A DNA stretch of 64,000 bases, from positions 1,704,501 through 1,768,500 of the forward strand of contig NZ_CP019508.1 of the NCBI RefSeq assembly GCF_002002865.1, in the 5' to 3' direction. This stretch comes from Brevundimonas sp. LM2 (GTDB lineage Bacteria > Pseudomonadota > Alphaproteobacteria > Caulobacterales > Caulobacteraceae). A program made the position numbers and the translations under genes. Below are positions 15,731 to 23,557 of this stretch, piece after piece. Within the stretch, counting starts at the first letter, position 1, and every line of letters begins with the position of its first letter. A model generated the notes under the pieces. It made no database searches. It was not told where the DNA came from and was given only the letters and a program-made list of their open reading frames with translations.

Positions 15731-16216
15731 GTGCCCGTCCCGACCGCCATCACCTGGGTCGAACTGGTCTGGGTCCAGGACCGGATCGAGCGCTGGATCC
15801 GTTTCGGCCAGGCCGTCGACTCCCGCATCCTCGACCGCCGTACCCGACTGATCGGCTTTGCCCCCGGCGCGGTCTTCGCCGTGGTCCGCTGGGCCGCCCC
15901 GGACGTCTCGCCGGCCCCGTCGCGCATCGATATCCTACAAGCCCTGCCGCGCGGCGCGGCCCGGACCGTGGTTCCCGGCGTGGTGCCGGGCGGTGCTCTG
16001 CTGCTCAGCCAGACCGGCTGGCCGCGCGTTCAGGCGGTCCTGGCTGCTATCGACGGGGTCGAGGCGGCCGGGGTCGATCCCGCCGATGCCGCGCCCGATT
16101 GGTGGCGGCACGTCCACAACCGGCTGTCGGTCGGCGAGCGACCCCGGGCCTATACGCTGGACCGCCACCGCGCCTGGCGGCTGCGCCGGTCCCTCGACGA
16201 CGGCATCCTGCCATGA
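15731..16216 (+). CDS. DUF2840 domain-containing protein
   Basis: 161 aa from a GTG, with family features WVELVWVQDRIERWIRFG near the start, RIDILQAL, and a C-terminal HNRLSVGERPRAYTLDRHR. DUF2840 proteins are known from conjugative elements immediately before traF; their biochemical role is not established. The stop overlaps the traF start (ATGA), so the two are coupled. No signal peptide or membrane helix is visible. Confidence 0.9.
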   Translation: MPVPTAITWVELVWVQDRIERWIRFGQAVDSRILDRRTRLIGFAPGAVFAVVRWAAPDVSPAPSRIDILQALPRGAARTVVPGVVPGGALLLSQTGWPRVQAVLAAIDGVEAAGVDPADAAPDWWRHVHNRLSVGERPRAYTLDRHRAWRLRRSLDDGILP

Positions 16217-16719
16217 GCCGCCGCCCGCCCATAATCGTCCTAGCCCTCGTCGCCCTCTTGGCCGTCCTCGCGCCTTTGGCGGCGCCGGAGCGTCCGCCCC
16301 TGTGGGTCTGGAATCCCAGCGCCAGCGCCCCCATCGGCCTGTGGCGGATCGCGCCCGGCGCCCCCGTCGACGTCGGCGACTGGGTCCTGGTCGATCCGCC
16401 CGCCGACCTTGCCGCCTGGCTCGACGCCGCCGACTACCTGCCGGCGGGTCTGCCTCTGGTGAAACGGCTGGCGGCGCGCGGCCCGTCGGTGGTCTGCCGC
16501 CACGGGACCACGGTGCGCCTGGACGGACGGGTCGTGGCGCGCGCCCGATCGCGCGACCACCTTGGCCGTCCTCTGCCGGTCTGGTCAGGCTGTCGCCGCC
16601 TCGAGCCGGACGAAATCGTCCTGTTCACCGCCCATCCGGCCTCGCTCGATAGCCGCTATTTCGGAGTGATCCCGGCCGACCGCATCATCGGCCGCGCCAC
16701 CCCGGTCTGGACCCGCTGA
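16213..16719 (+). CDS. traF: TraF-like S26 signal peptidase, conjugation pilin maturation
   Basis: 168 aa, inner-membrane serine peptidase. A single N-terminal membrane anchor (about residues 7-24) precedes the catalytic region: the nucleophile serine in NPSASAPIGLW (about S38) and the general-base lysine in PLVKRLAARG (about K84). C-terminal YFGVIPADRIIGRATPVW matches the conserved end of the family. In IncP-type systems TraF processes and cyclises the TrbC pilin, which is encoded downstream here. The start overlaps the DUF2840 stop. Confidence 0.92.
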   Translation: MSRRPPIIVLALVALLAVLAPLAAPERPPLWVWNPSASAPIGLWRIAPGAPVDVGDWVLVDPPADLAAWLDAADYLPAGLPLVKRLAARGPSVVCRHGTTVRLDGRVVARARSRDHLGRPLPVWSGCRRLEPDEIVLFTAHPASLDSRYFGVIPADRIIGRATPVWTR

Positions 16720-16720
16720 G

Positions 16721-17329
16721 ATGCGGCCGGTGGTCCTCGCCTTGACCGTCTGTCTGCTTTCGGGCGGCGCTGCGACGGCGCAAACGCCGCGCGTTTGCCG
16801 CGCGGCGACGGTGGCCGAGATCGGCGCGGCGACCGATCGGGCCGCGCGCCGGTCCGGCCTGCCGGTCGCCTGGATCGCGGCCGTCATGGCGGTTGAAAGC
16901 GGGGGACGGCCCTGCGCCGTCTCTCGCGCCGGGGCCATGGGCCTGATGCAGCTGATGCCCGCCACCTATGCCCACCTTCGCCCGGCGCTCGGCCTCGGTC
17001 CGGACCCGTTCCAGCCGCGCGACAATCTGTGGGCGGGCGCCGCCTATCTGCGCCGGATGATCGACCGCTACGGGTTCGACGGCGGCCTGGCGGCCTATAA
17101 CGCGGGCCCCGGTCGATACGACCAGTTCCTGCGCGGCCGTCCCCTCCCGCCGGAGACAACGGCCTATGTCGCCGCGGTCAGGCGGCGGCTGGGCCTGTCG
17201 CGAACGGACCTCGCGCCGCCGACGCTCTCACCCCCAAATCCGCCGCCCACCCCTGCGCTCGATCCCCTCACGGCGGCACGGCGCTCACCCCTGTTTCCGC
17301 CTCGGTCGACGCCGGACTCGATCCCATGA
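16721..17329 (+). CDS. Lytic transglycosylase of the transfer system
   Basis: 202 aa with a cleavable signal peptide (LALTVCLLSGGAATAQ). The SLT domain covers about residues 30-155: catalytic glutamate in AVESGGRP (about E59), GAMGLMQLMP, and AYNAGPGRYDQF. The C-terminal 45 residues are proline-rich. It should cut peptidoglycan locally in the periplasm so the mating channel can be built, like VirB1 or TrbN. It starts one base after traF and belongs to the same operon. Confidence 0.93.
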   Translation: MRPVVLALTVCLLSGGAATAQTPRVCRAATVAEIGAATDRAARRSGLPVAWIAAVMAVESGGRPCAVSRAGAMGLMQLMPATYAHLRPALGLGPDPFQPRDNLWAGAAYLRRMIDRYGFDGGLAAYNAGPGRYDQFLRGRPLPPETTAYVAAVRRRLGLSRTDLAPPTLSPPNPPPTPALDPLTAARRSPLFPPRSTPDSIP

Positions 17330-17555
17330 ACCGGGCAGAGCAGATGATCAGAAGGGAAAGATGGAGAGGGCAAGATAAAAGCCGCACCCTGAGGGTCGGC
17401 GGGGGTCGGGGGGTGGCGCGCCATGGCGCGGTCTCTCGCATCGGCGCGACGCGCTTTGGCGTAACCGCGCACCCTGCGCCGGCGGCTCCCACCCTGCGGA
17501 CCGCCGCCCCGGCCCGTCGCGGCGGGCTCGGGCGCACCCTGCGCGGGGTCCGGCC
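17330..17555. promoter_or_regulatory. Candidate origin of transfer upstream of relaxase
   Basis: A 226-bp gap holding four direct copies of CACCCTG (17385-17391, 17470-17476, 17490-17496, 17535-17541), three followed by CG, a 14-bp perfect palindrome CGCGCCATGGCGCG (17417-17430) and an ACCCTGAGGGT palindrome (17386-17396). Relaxases of the VirD2/TraI class nick at sequences like YATCCTG/Y, and CACCCTG/C is one base from that. Position beside the relaxase gene also fits. No experimental or alignment support is available. Confidence 0.5.
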
Positions 17556-19277
17556 GTGAGCCGGGACGAGAATCTCCGCCTGCGCCCCGGTCCGCCCAAA
17601 AAGGGCGACACGCGCGTTCAAGGCTTCCTGGGCCAGGCCCTGGCGGCGGCCCACAAGGCCGGCGGTCCGGCCCGGTCCGCGAACGGGCGCGGATGGTTCG
17701 GCCGGGGACGGGTCGCCGCCCTGCGCACCGGCGTGCCGTCGGGACGTCGCGTGGTGGTCAAGGCCCGGGTCGTGCGGATGGCCCGGGTGGGCGGAGGCCT
17801 CGGCCCCCATCTGGCCTATCTCAAGCGCGACGGCGTGGATCGCTCGGGGGCGCCCGGCCGGCTGTTCGATGCCTTGGACGACGCGGAGGGCGGGGGCGTG
17901 GACGGCGTGGCCTTCGCCGACCGCTGCGCGGACGATCGCCATCATTTCCGCTTCATCGTCGCGCCCGAAGACGCCGCCGAGCTGGCCGACCTTCGGGTCT
18001 TCACCCGCGAGCTGATGGCCCAGGCTGAGGTCGATCTGGGCACCCGGCTGGACTGGGTCGCGGTCGATCACTGGAACACCGCCCATCCCCATGTCCATAT
18101 CCTGGTCCGGGGCCGGGCCGACGACGGGGCCGACCTGGTCATCGCCCGCGACTATATCCGCGAGGGTCTGCGTGACCGGGGCGAGCGCCTGGTGAATCTG
18201 GAGCTCGGTCCCCGGTCCGAGCGCGAGATCGCCAGCGCCCTGGATCGCGACGTCCAGGCTCCCGGCTGGACCCGGCTCGACCAGGCCCTGGTCCGCGATC
18301 AGATCCGGGGCGACGGGGTCATCGACCTCCGGCCCGATCCCGACCGCCCGGGGACAGACCTCGCGACCCGGGCCAAGCGGGCCCGGCTCGACCGCCTGGC
18401 CGCCCTTGGCCTGGCCGACCAGACCCGCGCCGGCCGCTGGACCGTCGCCCCCGCGGCCGAGCCGACCTTGCGCGCCTTGGCCCGCGAGGCCGTCGTCGCT
18501 GAGCGACTCCACAAGGCCCTGCCCGCGCCCGGCGACCGGATCCTGGCGCCGGGGTCGGGGGAACGCGACACCCCCGTCATGGGCCGGCTGTTGGCCCGCG
18601 GCCTGGACGACGAGCTCAAGGGCACGGCCTATGCCGTGGTCGATGGGGTCGACGGCCGGCTGCACCATATCGCCTTACCGGACCTGACCGCCGCTTCCGA
18701 CGCGCCCGTCGGAGCCGTGGTCGAGCGCCGGTTGCTGCCGGGGGTCGAGGGGCGTCCGCCGCGTCCGATCCTGGCGGTGCGCTCGGACCTGGACCTGGCC
18801 GCCCAGGTTGGGGCAGAGGGCGCCACCTGGCTCGACCGCCGACTGGTCGCTCGCGACACCGGAGGCCTGGCCGCGACCGGCTTCGGCCGCGAGGTCGCCG
18901 AGGCCGTGGACCGGCGCCGCGACCATCTTCGGGCCCAGGGTCTGATCACCGGGCAGGGGGCCGCGACCCGGGTCGCCCCCGACCTGATCGCCACCCTGCG
19001 CGCCCGCGAGCTGGCGTCTACGGCGACGCGGCTCGCCGCCGAGACCGGCCTGCCCCATCGCCCGGCGGCCGAGGGAGAGACCGTGTCCGGGGTGGTGCGC
19101 CGCCGGCTCGACCTGGCCTCCGGCCGGTTCGCCATGATCGACGACGGACTGGGCTTCCAGCTCGTGCCCTGGGCCTCGACCTTGGAGCGCGACCTGGGCC
19201 GGTCCGTGCGCGGCGTGGTCGGTCCCGGCGGCGGAGTCGACTGGAGAGCCGGTCGCGGACGCGGGCCGGGCCGATGA
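17556..19277 (+). CDS. Conjugative relaxase (VirD2-like with DUF3363)
   Basis: 573 aa from a GTG. The N-terminal relaxase region (about residues 60-190) carries the histidine metal-binding motif HWNTAHPHVH (about 172-181) and an upstream RHHFRFIVAPEDA segment. The rest, from about 230 to 560, fits DUF3363. The enzyme should nick the element at oriT, stay attached to the 5' end and guide the strand to the TraG coupling protein. The catalytic tyrosine could not be fixed with confidence; Tyr residues near the N terminus such as in HLAYLKRDG are candidates. It follows the candidate oriT and precedes traG by 25 bp. Confidence 0.92.
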   Translation: MSRDENLRLRPGPPKKGDTRVQGFLGQALAAAHKAGGPARSANGRGWFGRGRVAALRTGVPSGRRVVVKARVVRMARVGGGLGPHLAYLKRDGVDRSGAPGRLFDALDDAEGGGVDGVAFADRCADDRHHFRFIVAPEDAAELADLRVFTRELMAQAEVDLGTRLDWVAVDHWNTAHPHVHILVRGRADDGADLVIARDYIREGLRDRGERLVNLELGPRSEREIASALDRDVQAPGWTRLDQALVRDQIRGDGVIDLRPDPDRPGTDLATRAKRARLDRLAALGLADQTRAGRWTVAPAAEPTLRALAREAVVAERLHKALPAPGDRILAPGSGERDTPVMGRLLARGLDDELKGTAYAVVDGVDGRLHHIALPDLTAASDAPVGAVVERRLLPGVEGRPPRPILAVRSDLDLAAQVGAEGATWLDRRLVARDTGGLAATGFGREVAEAVDRRRDHLRAQGLITGQGAATRVAPDLIATLRARELASTATRLAAETGLPHRPAAEGETVSGVVRRRLDLASGRFAMIDDGLGFQLVPWASTLERDLGRSVRGVVGPGGGVDWRAGRGRGPGR

Positions 19278-19302
19278 TCCCTTTCCTTGCCAGGAGACGA
19301 CC

Positions 19303-21285
19303 ATGACCGGTGCCCGCGTTCTGTGGGGCTCGCTCCTCGCCGTCGCCGCCCTGACGCTGATGGGCGTCTGGGGCGCGACCCAATGGGTGGCCTGGCGACT
19401 CGCCTTCCAGCCCGAGCTCGGTCCGCCCTGGGTCGTGCTGGGGTCGATGCCCGTCTATCCGCCGCCGGCCTTCTTCTGGTGGTGGTTCGCCTTCGAGGCC
19501 TATGCGCCCGCGATCTTCTATGAGGGCGCGGCCATCGCCGTCGGGGTCTCGCTCGGCGCGGTCGCGGTGGCCATGGCGCTGTCGCTGTGGCGGGCCCGCG
19601 GGGCCCAGCGGGTCACCACCTATGGCTCGGCCCGCTGGGCCGATCATCGCGATGTCGCGCGCGCCGGCCTGCTGGGCCCCGACGGCGTGGTGCTGGGCCG
19701 CTGGAAACGCGCCTATCTGCGCCACGACGGGCCCGAACATGTGCTCTGCTTTGCCCCCACCCGCAGCGGCAAGGGGGTGGGGCTGGTGGTGCCCACTCTG
19801 CTGACATGGCCAGGCAGCGTCCTCGTCCACGACATCAAGGGCGAGAACTGGACCCTGACGTCCGGCTGGCGCGCCCGGTTCGGACGGGTGCTGCGTTTCG
19901 ATCCGACCGATCCCGGCTCAGCCGCCTACAATCCGCTGCTCGAGGTGCGGCGCGGCCCGACTGAAGTCCGTGACGTTCAGAACATCGCCGACATCCTGGT
20001 CGATCCCGAAGGGGCCCTGGAGCGCCGCTCTCATTGGGACAAGACCAGCCACGCCCTCCTGGTCGGGGCCATCCTCCATGTGCTGCATGCCGGGACGGAC
20101 AAGACCTTGGCCGGTGTGGCGAGCCTGTTGTCCGATCCTGCCCGCTCGATCGAGGCGACGCTCCAGGCCATGATGCGGACGAACCACCTCGGCGACCGGC
20201 CTCATCCGGTGGTGGCGGCCTCGGCGCGCGAACTCTTGAACAAGTCCGACAACGAGCGGTCGGGCGTCGTCTCCACCGCCCTGTCGTTTCTGAGCCTCTA
20301 TCGCGATCCGGTGGTGGCGGCGGTCACGGCACGCTGCGACTTCCGCATCTCCGACCTGGTCGAGGCCGACCGGCCGGTCAGCCTCTATCTGGTGGTGCCG
20401 CCGTCGGACATCGCCCGCACCAAGCCCCTGATGCGGTTGCTGCTCAACCAGATCGGCCGGCGGCTGACCGAGGATCTCGACCCCGGCCACAGGCGTCGGC
20501 TTCTGCTGATGCTGGACGAATTCCCGGCGCTCGGTCGGCTCGATTTCTTCGAGACGGCCTTGGCCTTCATGGCCGGCTATGGCCTGCGCGCCTTCCTGAT
20601 CGCCCAGTCGCTTAACCAGATCGAGAAGGCCTATGGCCCGAACCACGCCATTCTCGACAACTGCCATGTCCGGGTCGCCTTCTCGACCAATGACGAGCGC
20701 ACCGCCAAACGCGTCTCCGATGCGCTCGGCACCGCGACCGAGATGCGGGCGATGAAGAACTATGCGGGCCACCGGCTGTCGCCCTGGCTCGGCCATCTGA
20801 TGGTCTCGCGCCAGGAAACCGCGCGGCCGCTTCTGACCCCCGGTGAGGTCATGCAGCTCCCACCGACCGACGAAGTGGTACTGGTCTCCGGCCAGCCCCC
20901 CATCCGCGCCACCAAGGCCCGCTATTACGCGGATCCCGACCTGGCGGCGCGCATCCTGCCGGCCGCGCCCTCCGGCGTTAGCGGCGGGTCGCGCTCTCGT
21001 GGGTTCGCCCCGGATTGGACCGATGTCGAAACCCCGCCCGGCAATGGACGCGCGGCCGGCAGTGCGCCTGCTGACGACAGTGACGACGACGGCGGGCTGG
21101 GTCGCGCGCCCGAGCTGGACCCGGAAGCGGGCGAGGGGAGGGCGGACGCGGTGCCCACGCCCGAGTTCGACTTCGACGATCCGGACGGGTCCGGGACAGA
21201 GGCCGTCGAAGACGAACGGCTCATCCGCTTCCGGGCGGCGGCGCGTCAGGCGTCGCTCGATCCCGACGATGGGCTGGAGCTCTGA
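19303..21285 (+). CDS. traG: TraG/VirD4-type coupling protein
   Basis: 660-aa inner-membrane ATPase that links the relaxase-DNA complex to the mating channel. Two N-terminal membrane helices lie at about residues 8-28 and 70-95. Walker A APTRSGKG is at about 151-158 and Walker B LLLMLDEFPALG near 400. TYGSARWAD and VHDIKGENW are typical of the family. The last 100 residues are acidic and variable. The ATG has a good AGGAG site. It starts just after the relaxase stop and is followed by a ribbon-helix-helix gene, the usual order on alphaproteobacterial elements. Confidence 0.95.
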   Translation: MTGARVLWGSLLAVAALTLMGVWGATQWVAWRLAFQPELGPPWVVLGSMPVYPPPAFFWWWFAFEAYAPAIFYEGAAIAVGVSLGAVAVAMALSLWRARGAQRVTTYGSARWADHRDVARAGLLGPDGVVLGRWKRAYLRHDGPEHVLCFAPTRSGKGVGLVVPTLLTWPGSVLVHDIKGENWTLTSGWRARFGRVLRFDPTDPGSAAYNPLLEVRRGPTEVRDVQNIADILVDPEGALERRSHWDKTSHALLVGAILHVLHAGTDKTLAGVASLLSDPARSIEATLQAMMRTNHLGDRPHPVVAASARELLNKSDNERSGVVSTALSFLSLYRDPVVAAVTARCDFRISDLVEADRPVSLYLVVPPSDIARTKPLMRLLLNQIGRRLTEDLDPGHRRRLLLMLDEFPALGRLDFFETALAFMAGYGLRAFLIAQSLNQIEKAYGPNHAILDNCHVRVAFSTNDERTAKRVSDALGTATEMRAMKNYAGHRLSPWLGHLMVSRQETARPLLTPGEVMQLPPTDEVVLVSGQPPIRATKARYYADPDLAARILPAAPSGVSGGSRSRGFAPDWTDVETPPGNGRAAGSAPADDSDDDGGLGRAPELDPEAGEGRADAVPTPEFDFDDPDGSGTEAVEDERLIRFRAAARQASLDPDDGLEL

Positions 21286-21342
21286 TCCTCAAACGTGGGC
21301 GCCGGCTTTCGGACCGGATCAGGCTCGAAGAAAGGAACGTCT

Positions 21343-21780
21343 GTGAAGAAGATCCAGCTGTCGATCTATCTCGAGCCGGACCTGTTGGCGCAGCTCGAGG
21401 CCTTCGCCGACCGGCGCGGGCGGTCGCGCTCCCTGGTCGCCGAAGCCGCCATCGCCGCCTTTCTGTCGCCCGACACGGCCGAACGGTCAGAGGCCGTCCT
21501 GGTGCGCCGCCTGGACCGGTTGTCGCGCCAGGCCGACCGGACCGAACGTGACTTGGGCATCGCCTTGGAAACCCTGGCGCTGTTCATCCGCCACTGGCTG
21601 ACCGTCACCCCGCCCACACCCGAATCAGGCCAGGACGCCGCCCGGGCGCGCGGACAGGCCCGCTATGCCGACTTCCTGGAGGCCCTGGGCCGCCGCCTGG
21701 CCTCTTCGCGTCGCTTCACCCGCGACCTGGCCCTGGACGTGGCGGCCTCGGCCCCCTCGGACCCGTCCATCGACGACTGA
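21343..21780 (+). CDS. CopG/ribbon-helix-helix protein between traG and trbB
   Basis: About 145 aa from a GTG with AAAGGAA upstream. The first 45 residues form a ribbon-helix-helix domain ([35 protein letters not shown]). The remainder is a predicted helical, charged region. Proteins of this sort sit between traG and trbB in many related elements and probably regulate transfer genes or join the relaxosome. An in-frame extension to 21295 lacks a ribosome site. Confidence 0.87.
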   Translation: MKKIQLSIYLEPDLLAQLEAFADRRGRSRSLVAEAAIAAFLSPDTAERSEAVLVRRLDRLSRQADRTERDLGIALETLALFIRHWLTVTPPTPESGQDAARARGQARYADFLEALGRRLASSRRFTRDLALDVAASAPSDPSIDD

Positions 21781-21906
21781 CCCCACCGCCGTCCGCAAGT
21801 CATCGCACGCTGCCCCACGACTACGCCCAGACTTCTGTTGCGAAGGCCGAAAAACCAGCCTTCTTGCTCGGCTCCTCGGACGCCGAAACGCGACGTCCTC
21901 TTCTCC

Positions 21907-21926
21907 AAGCCGCGCTGGCGCGGCTT
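21907..21926 (+). promoter_or_regulatory. Perfect hairpin just before trbB
   Basis: A 9-bp stem AAGCCGCGC/GCGCGGCTT with a 2-nt centre, ending 17 nt before the trbB GTG and 5 nt before its GGAG site. It may be an operator for the preceding CopG-type protein or an RNA structure acting on trbB translation. The surrounding 163-bp gap (21781-21943) has no gene I can support. Confidence 0.5.
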
Positions 21927-21943
21927 GAAACCGGAGCCAGGCC

Positions 21944-22900
21944 GTGACGATCGTGCCTCTACGAATTGAAACCGCTGCCCGGGGTGCGCGCATGCTGCGG
22001 ACCGCGCTCGGGCCCGCCATCGCCGCCTGGCTCGACCAGGCCGATGTGGTCGAGGTCATGCTCAACCCCGACGGCCGGCTCTGGCTCGACCGGCTGTCCA
22101 GCGGTCTGGAGCCGACCGGCCAGACCTTGTCCGCCGCCGATGGGGAGCGGATCGTCCGCCTCGTCGCCCACCATGTGGGGGTCGAAGTCCATGCCGGGGC
22201 CCCGCGTCTGTCCGCCGAATTGCCTGAGGGCGGCGAACGCTTCGAAGGTCTGCTGCCCCCGGTGGTCGCCGCGCCCAGCTTCGCGATCCGCAAACCCGCC
22301 GTCGCCGTCTTCACCTTGGCCGACTATGTCGCCTCGGCTGTGCTGACGACGGGCCAGGCCGAGGCGCTCGAACAGGCGGTGCGGTCCAGGAAGAACATCC
22401 TGGTCGCGGGCGGCACCTCCACCGGCAAGACCACCTTGGTCAATGCCCTGCTGGCCGTGGTCGCCCAGACCGACGATCGGGTGGTGCTGATCGAGGACAC
22501 CCGTGAGCTCCAGTGCCGCGCCCCCAATCTGGTGGCCCTGCGCACCCAGGACGGGGCGGCCAGTCTGCGCGACCTGGTCCGTTCGGCCCTGCGGCTGCGC
22601 CCCGACCGGATCCCCATCGGCGAGGTGCGCGGGGCCGAGGCGCTCGATCTGCTCAAGGCCTGGGGCACCGGCCACCCCGGGGGCCTCGGCACCCTCCATG
22701 CCGGCTCGGCCCGCGGCGCCCTCCACCGGCTCGAACAGCTGGTCCAAGAGGCCGTCCCCGTCGTGCCCCGCGCTCTGATCGCCGACACCGTCGATGTCCT
22801 GGCCGTCCTGTCCGGTCGGGGCGCGGCCCGCCGCCTGAGCGAACTGGTCGCCGTGGAGGGCCTCGACGCCACCGGCGCCTACCGCCTCGCCTCTCTCTGA
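21944..22900 (+). CDS. trbB: TrbB, VirB11-type secretion ATPase
   Basis: 318 aa. Hexameric cytoplasmic ATPase that powers pilus assembly and DNA transfer. The N-terminal domain covers about residues 10-130, Walker [10 protein letters not shown] is at about 156-164, the Asp box is in [11 protein letters not shown], and the His box region reads [15 protein letters not shown]. The GTG start has GGAG upstream. It opens the mating-pair-formation operon that continues to DUF2274. Confidence 0.95.
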   Translation: MTIVPLRIETAARGARMLRTALGPAIAAWLDQADVVEVMLNPDGRLWLDRLSSGLEPTGQTLSAADGERIVRLVAHHVGVEVHAGAPRLSAELPEGGERFEGLLPPVVAAPSFAIRKPAVAVFTLADYVASAVLTTGQAEALEQAVRSRKNILVAGGTSTGKTTLVNALLAVVAQTDDRVVLIEDTRELQCRAPNLVALRTQDGAASLRDLVRSALRLRPDRIPIGEVRGAEALDLLKAWGTGHPGGLGTLHAGSARGALHRLEQLVQEAVPVVPRALIADTVDVLAVLSGRGAARRLSELVAVEGLDATGAYRLASL

Positions 22901-22930
22901 TCCTCACCCCCACACCCGGAGTTCTGCCCC

Positions 22931-23275
22931 ATGGTTCGTTTGTCGTTCCTTCCCGTCTCGCCGCGCCGTCGCGCGTTCGCCGCGCTCGCCGTGGGCCTCG
23001 GTGCCGCCCTCGTCCTGTCCCCCGCCGCCGAGGCCGCGGGGTCGGGCATGCCCTGGGAGGCCCCGCTGCAGCAGGTCCTGGAATCGATCGAGGGGCCGGT
23101 GGCCAAGATCGTCGCCGTCCTCGTCATCATCACCACGGGCCTGGCCCTGGCCTTTGGCGAGAGCCAGGGCGGGATGCGCAAACTCATCCAGATCGTCTTT
23201 GGCCTCTCGATCGCCTTCGCCGCCTCCAGCTTCTTTCTGACCTTCTTCTCCTTCGGCGGCGGGGCCCTGGTCTGA
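22931..23275 (+). CDS. trbC: TrbC, VirB2-type pilin precursor
   Basis: 114 aa. A long signal region with basic residues (VSPRRRAFAALAVGLGAAL) is followed by cleavage near AEAAGSG and two membrane helices (VAKIVAVLVIITTGLALAF; IQIVFGLSIAFAASSFFL). This is the layout of IncP TrbC pilins, which TraF-like peptidases mature by cyclisation. The stop overlaps the trbD start (TGATG). Confidence 0.93.
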   Translation: MVRLSFLPVSPRRRAFAALAVGLGAALVLSPAAEAAGSGMPWEAPLQQVLESIEGPVAKIVAVLVIITTGLALAFGESQGGMRKLIQIVFGLSIAFAASSFFLTFFSFGGGALV

Positions 23276-23556
23276 TGGACACCCCCGAACCGATGGTGGG
23301 TCCTGTCGCGGGGTTCGTCGCGCCGCTGCATCGCGCCCTGACCGAGCCTGTGCTCCTGGCCGGGGCGCCCCGCTCCTTGGCCATCCTCAACGGCACCCTG
23401 GCCGCGGCCCTCGGTCTCGGTCTGCGGCTCTGGCTCGTCGGCTTGGTCCTGTGGCTCGTGGGTCATGCGGCGGCGGTCTGGGCCGCGCGGCAGGATCCGC
23501 TCTTCGTCGAGGTGGTCCGCCGTCACCTGCGCTATCCCGCCTGGATGGAGGCCTGA
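23275..23556 (+). CDS. trbD: TrbD, VirB3-type membrane protein
   Basis: 93 aa. N-terminal VAPLHRALTEPVLLAGAPR is the VirB3/TrbD signature, followed by one long or two short membrane helices (LAAALGLGLRLWLVGLVLWL) and a C-terminal DPLFVEVVRRHLRYP. It anchors the TrbE ATPase to the channel. Its start shares a base with the trbC stop and trbE begins one base after its stop. Confidence 0.93.
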   Translation: MDTPEPMVGPVAGFVAPLHRALTEPVLLAGAPRSLAILNGTLAAALGLGLRLWLVGLVLWLVGHAAAVWAARQDPLFVEVVRRHLRYPAWMEA

Positions 23557-23557
23557 C

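Noticed and set aside
17268..18668. 466-codon minus-strand frame opposite the relaxase
   Set aside because: Antisense shadow of the relaxase, low-complexity composition, no motif.
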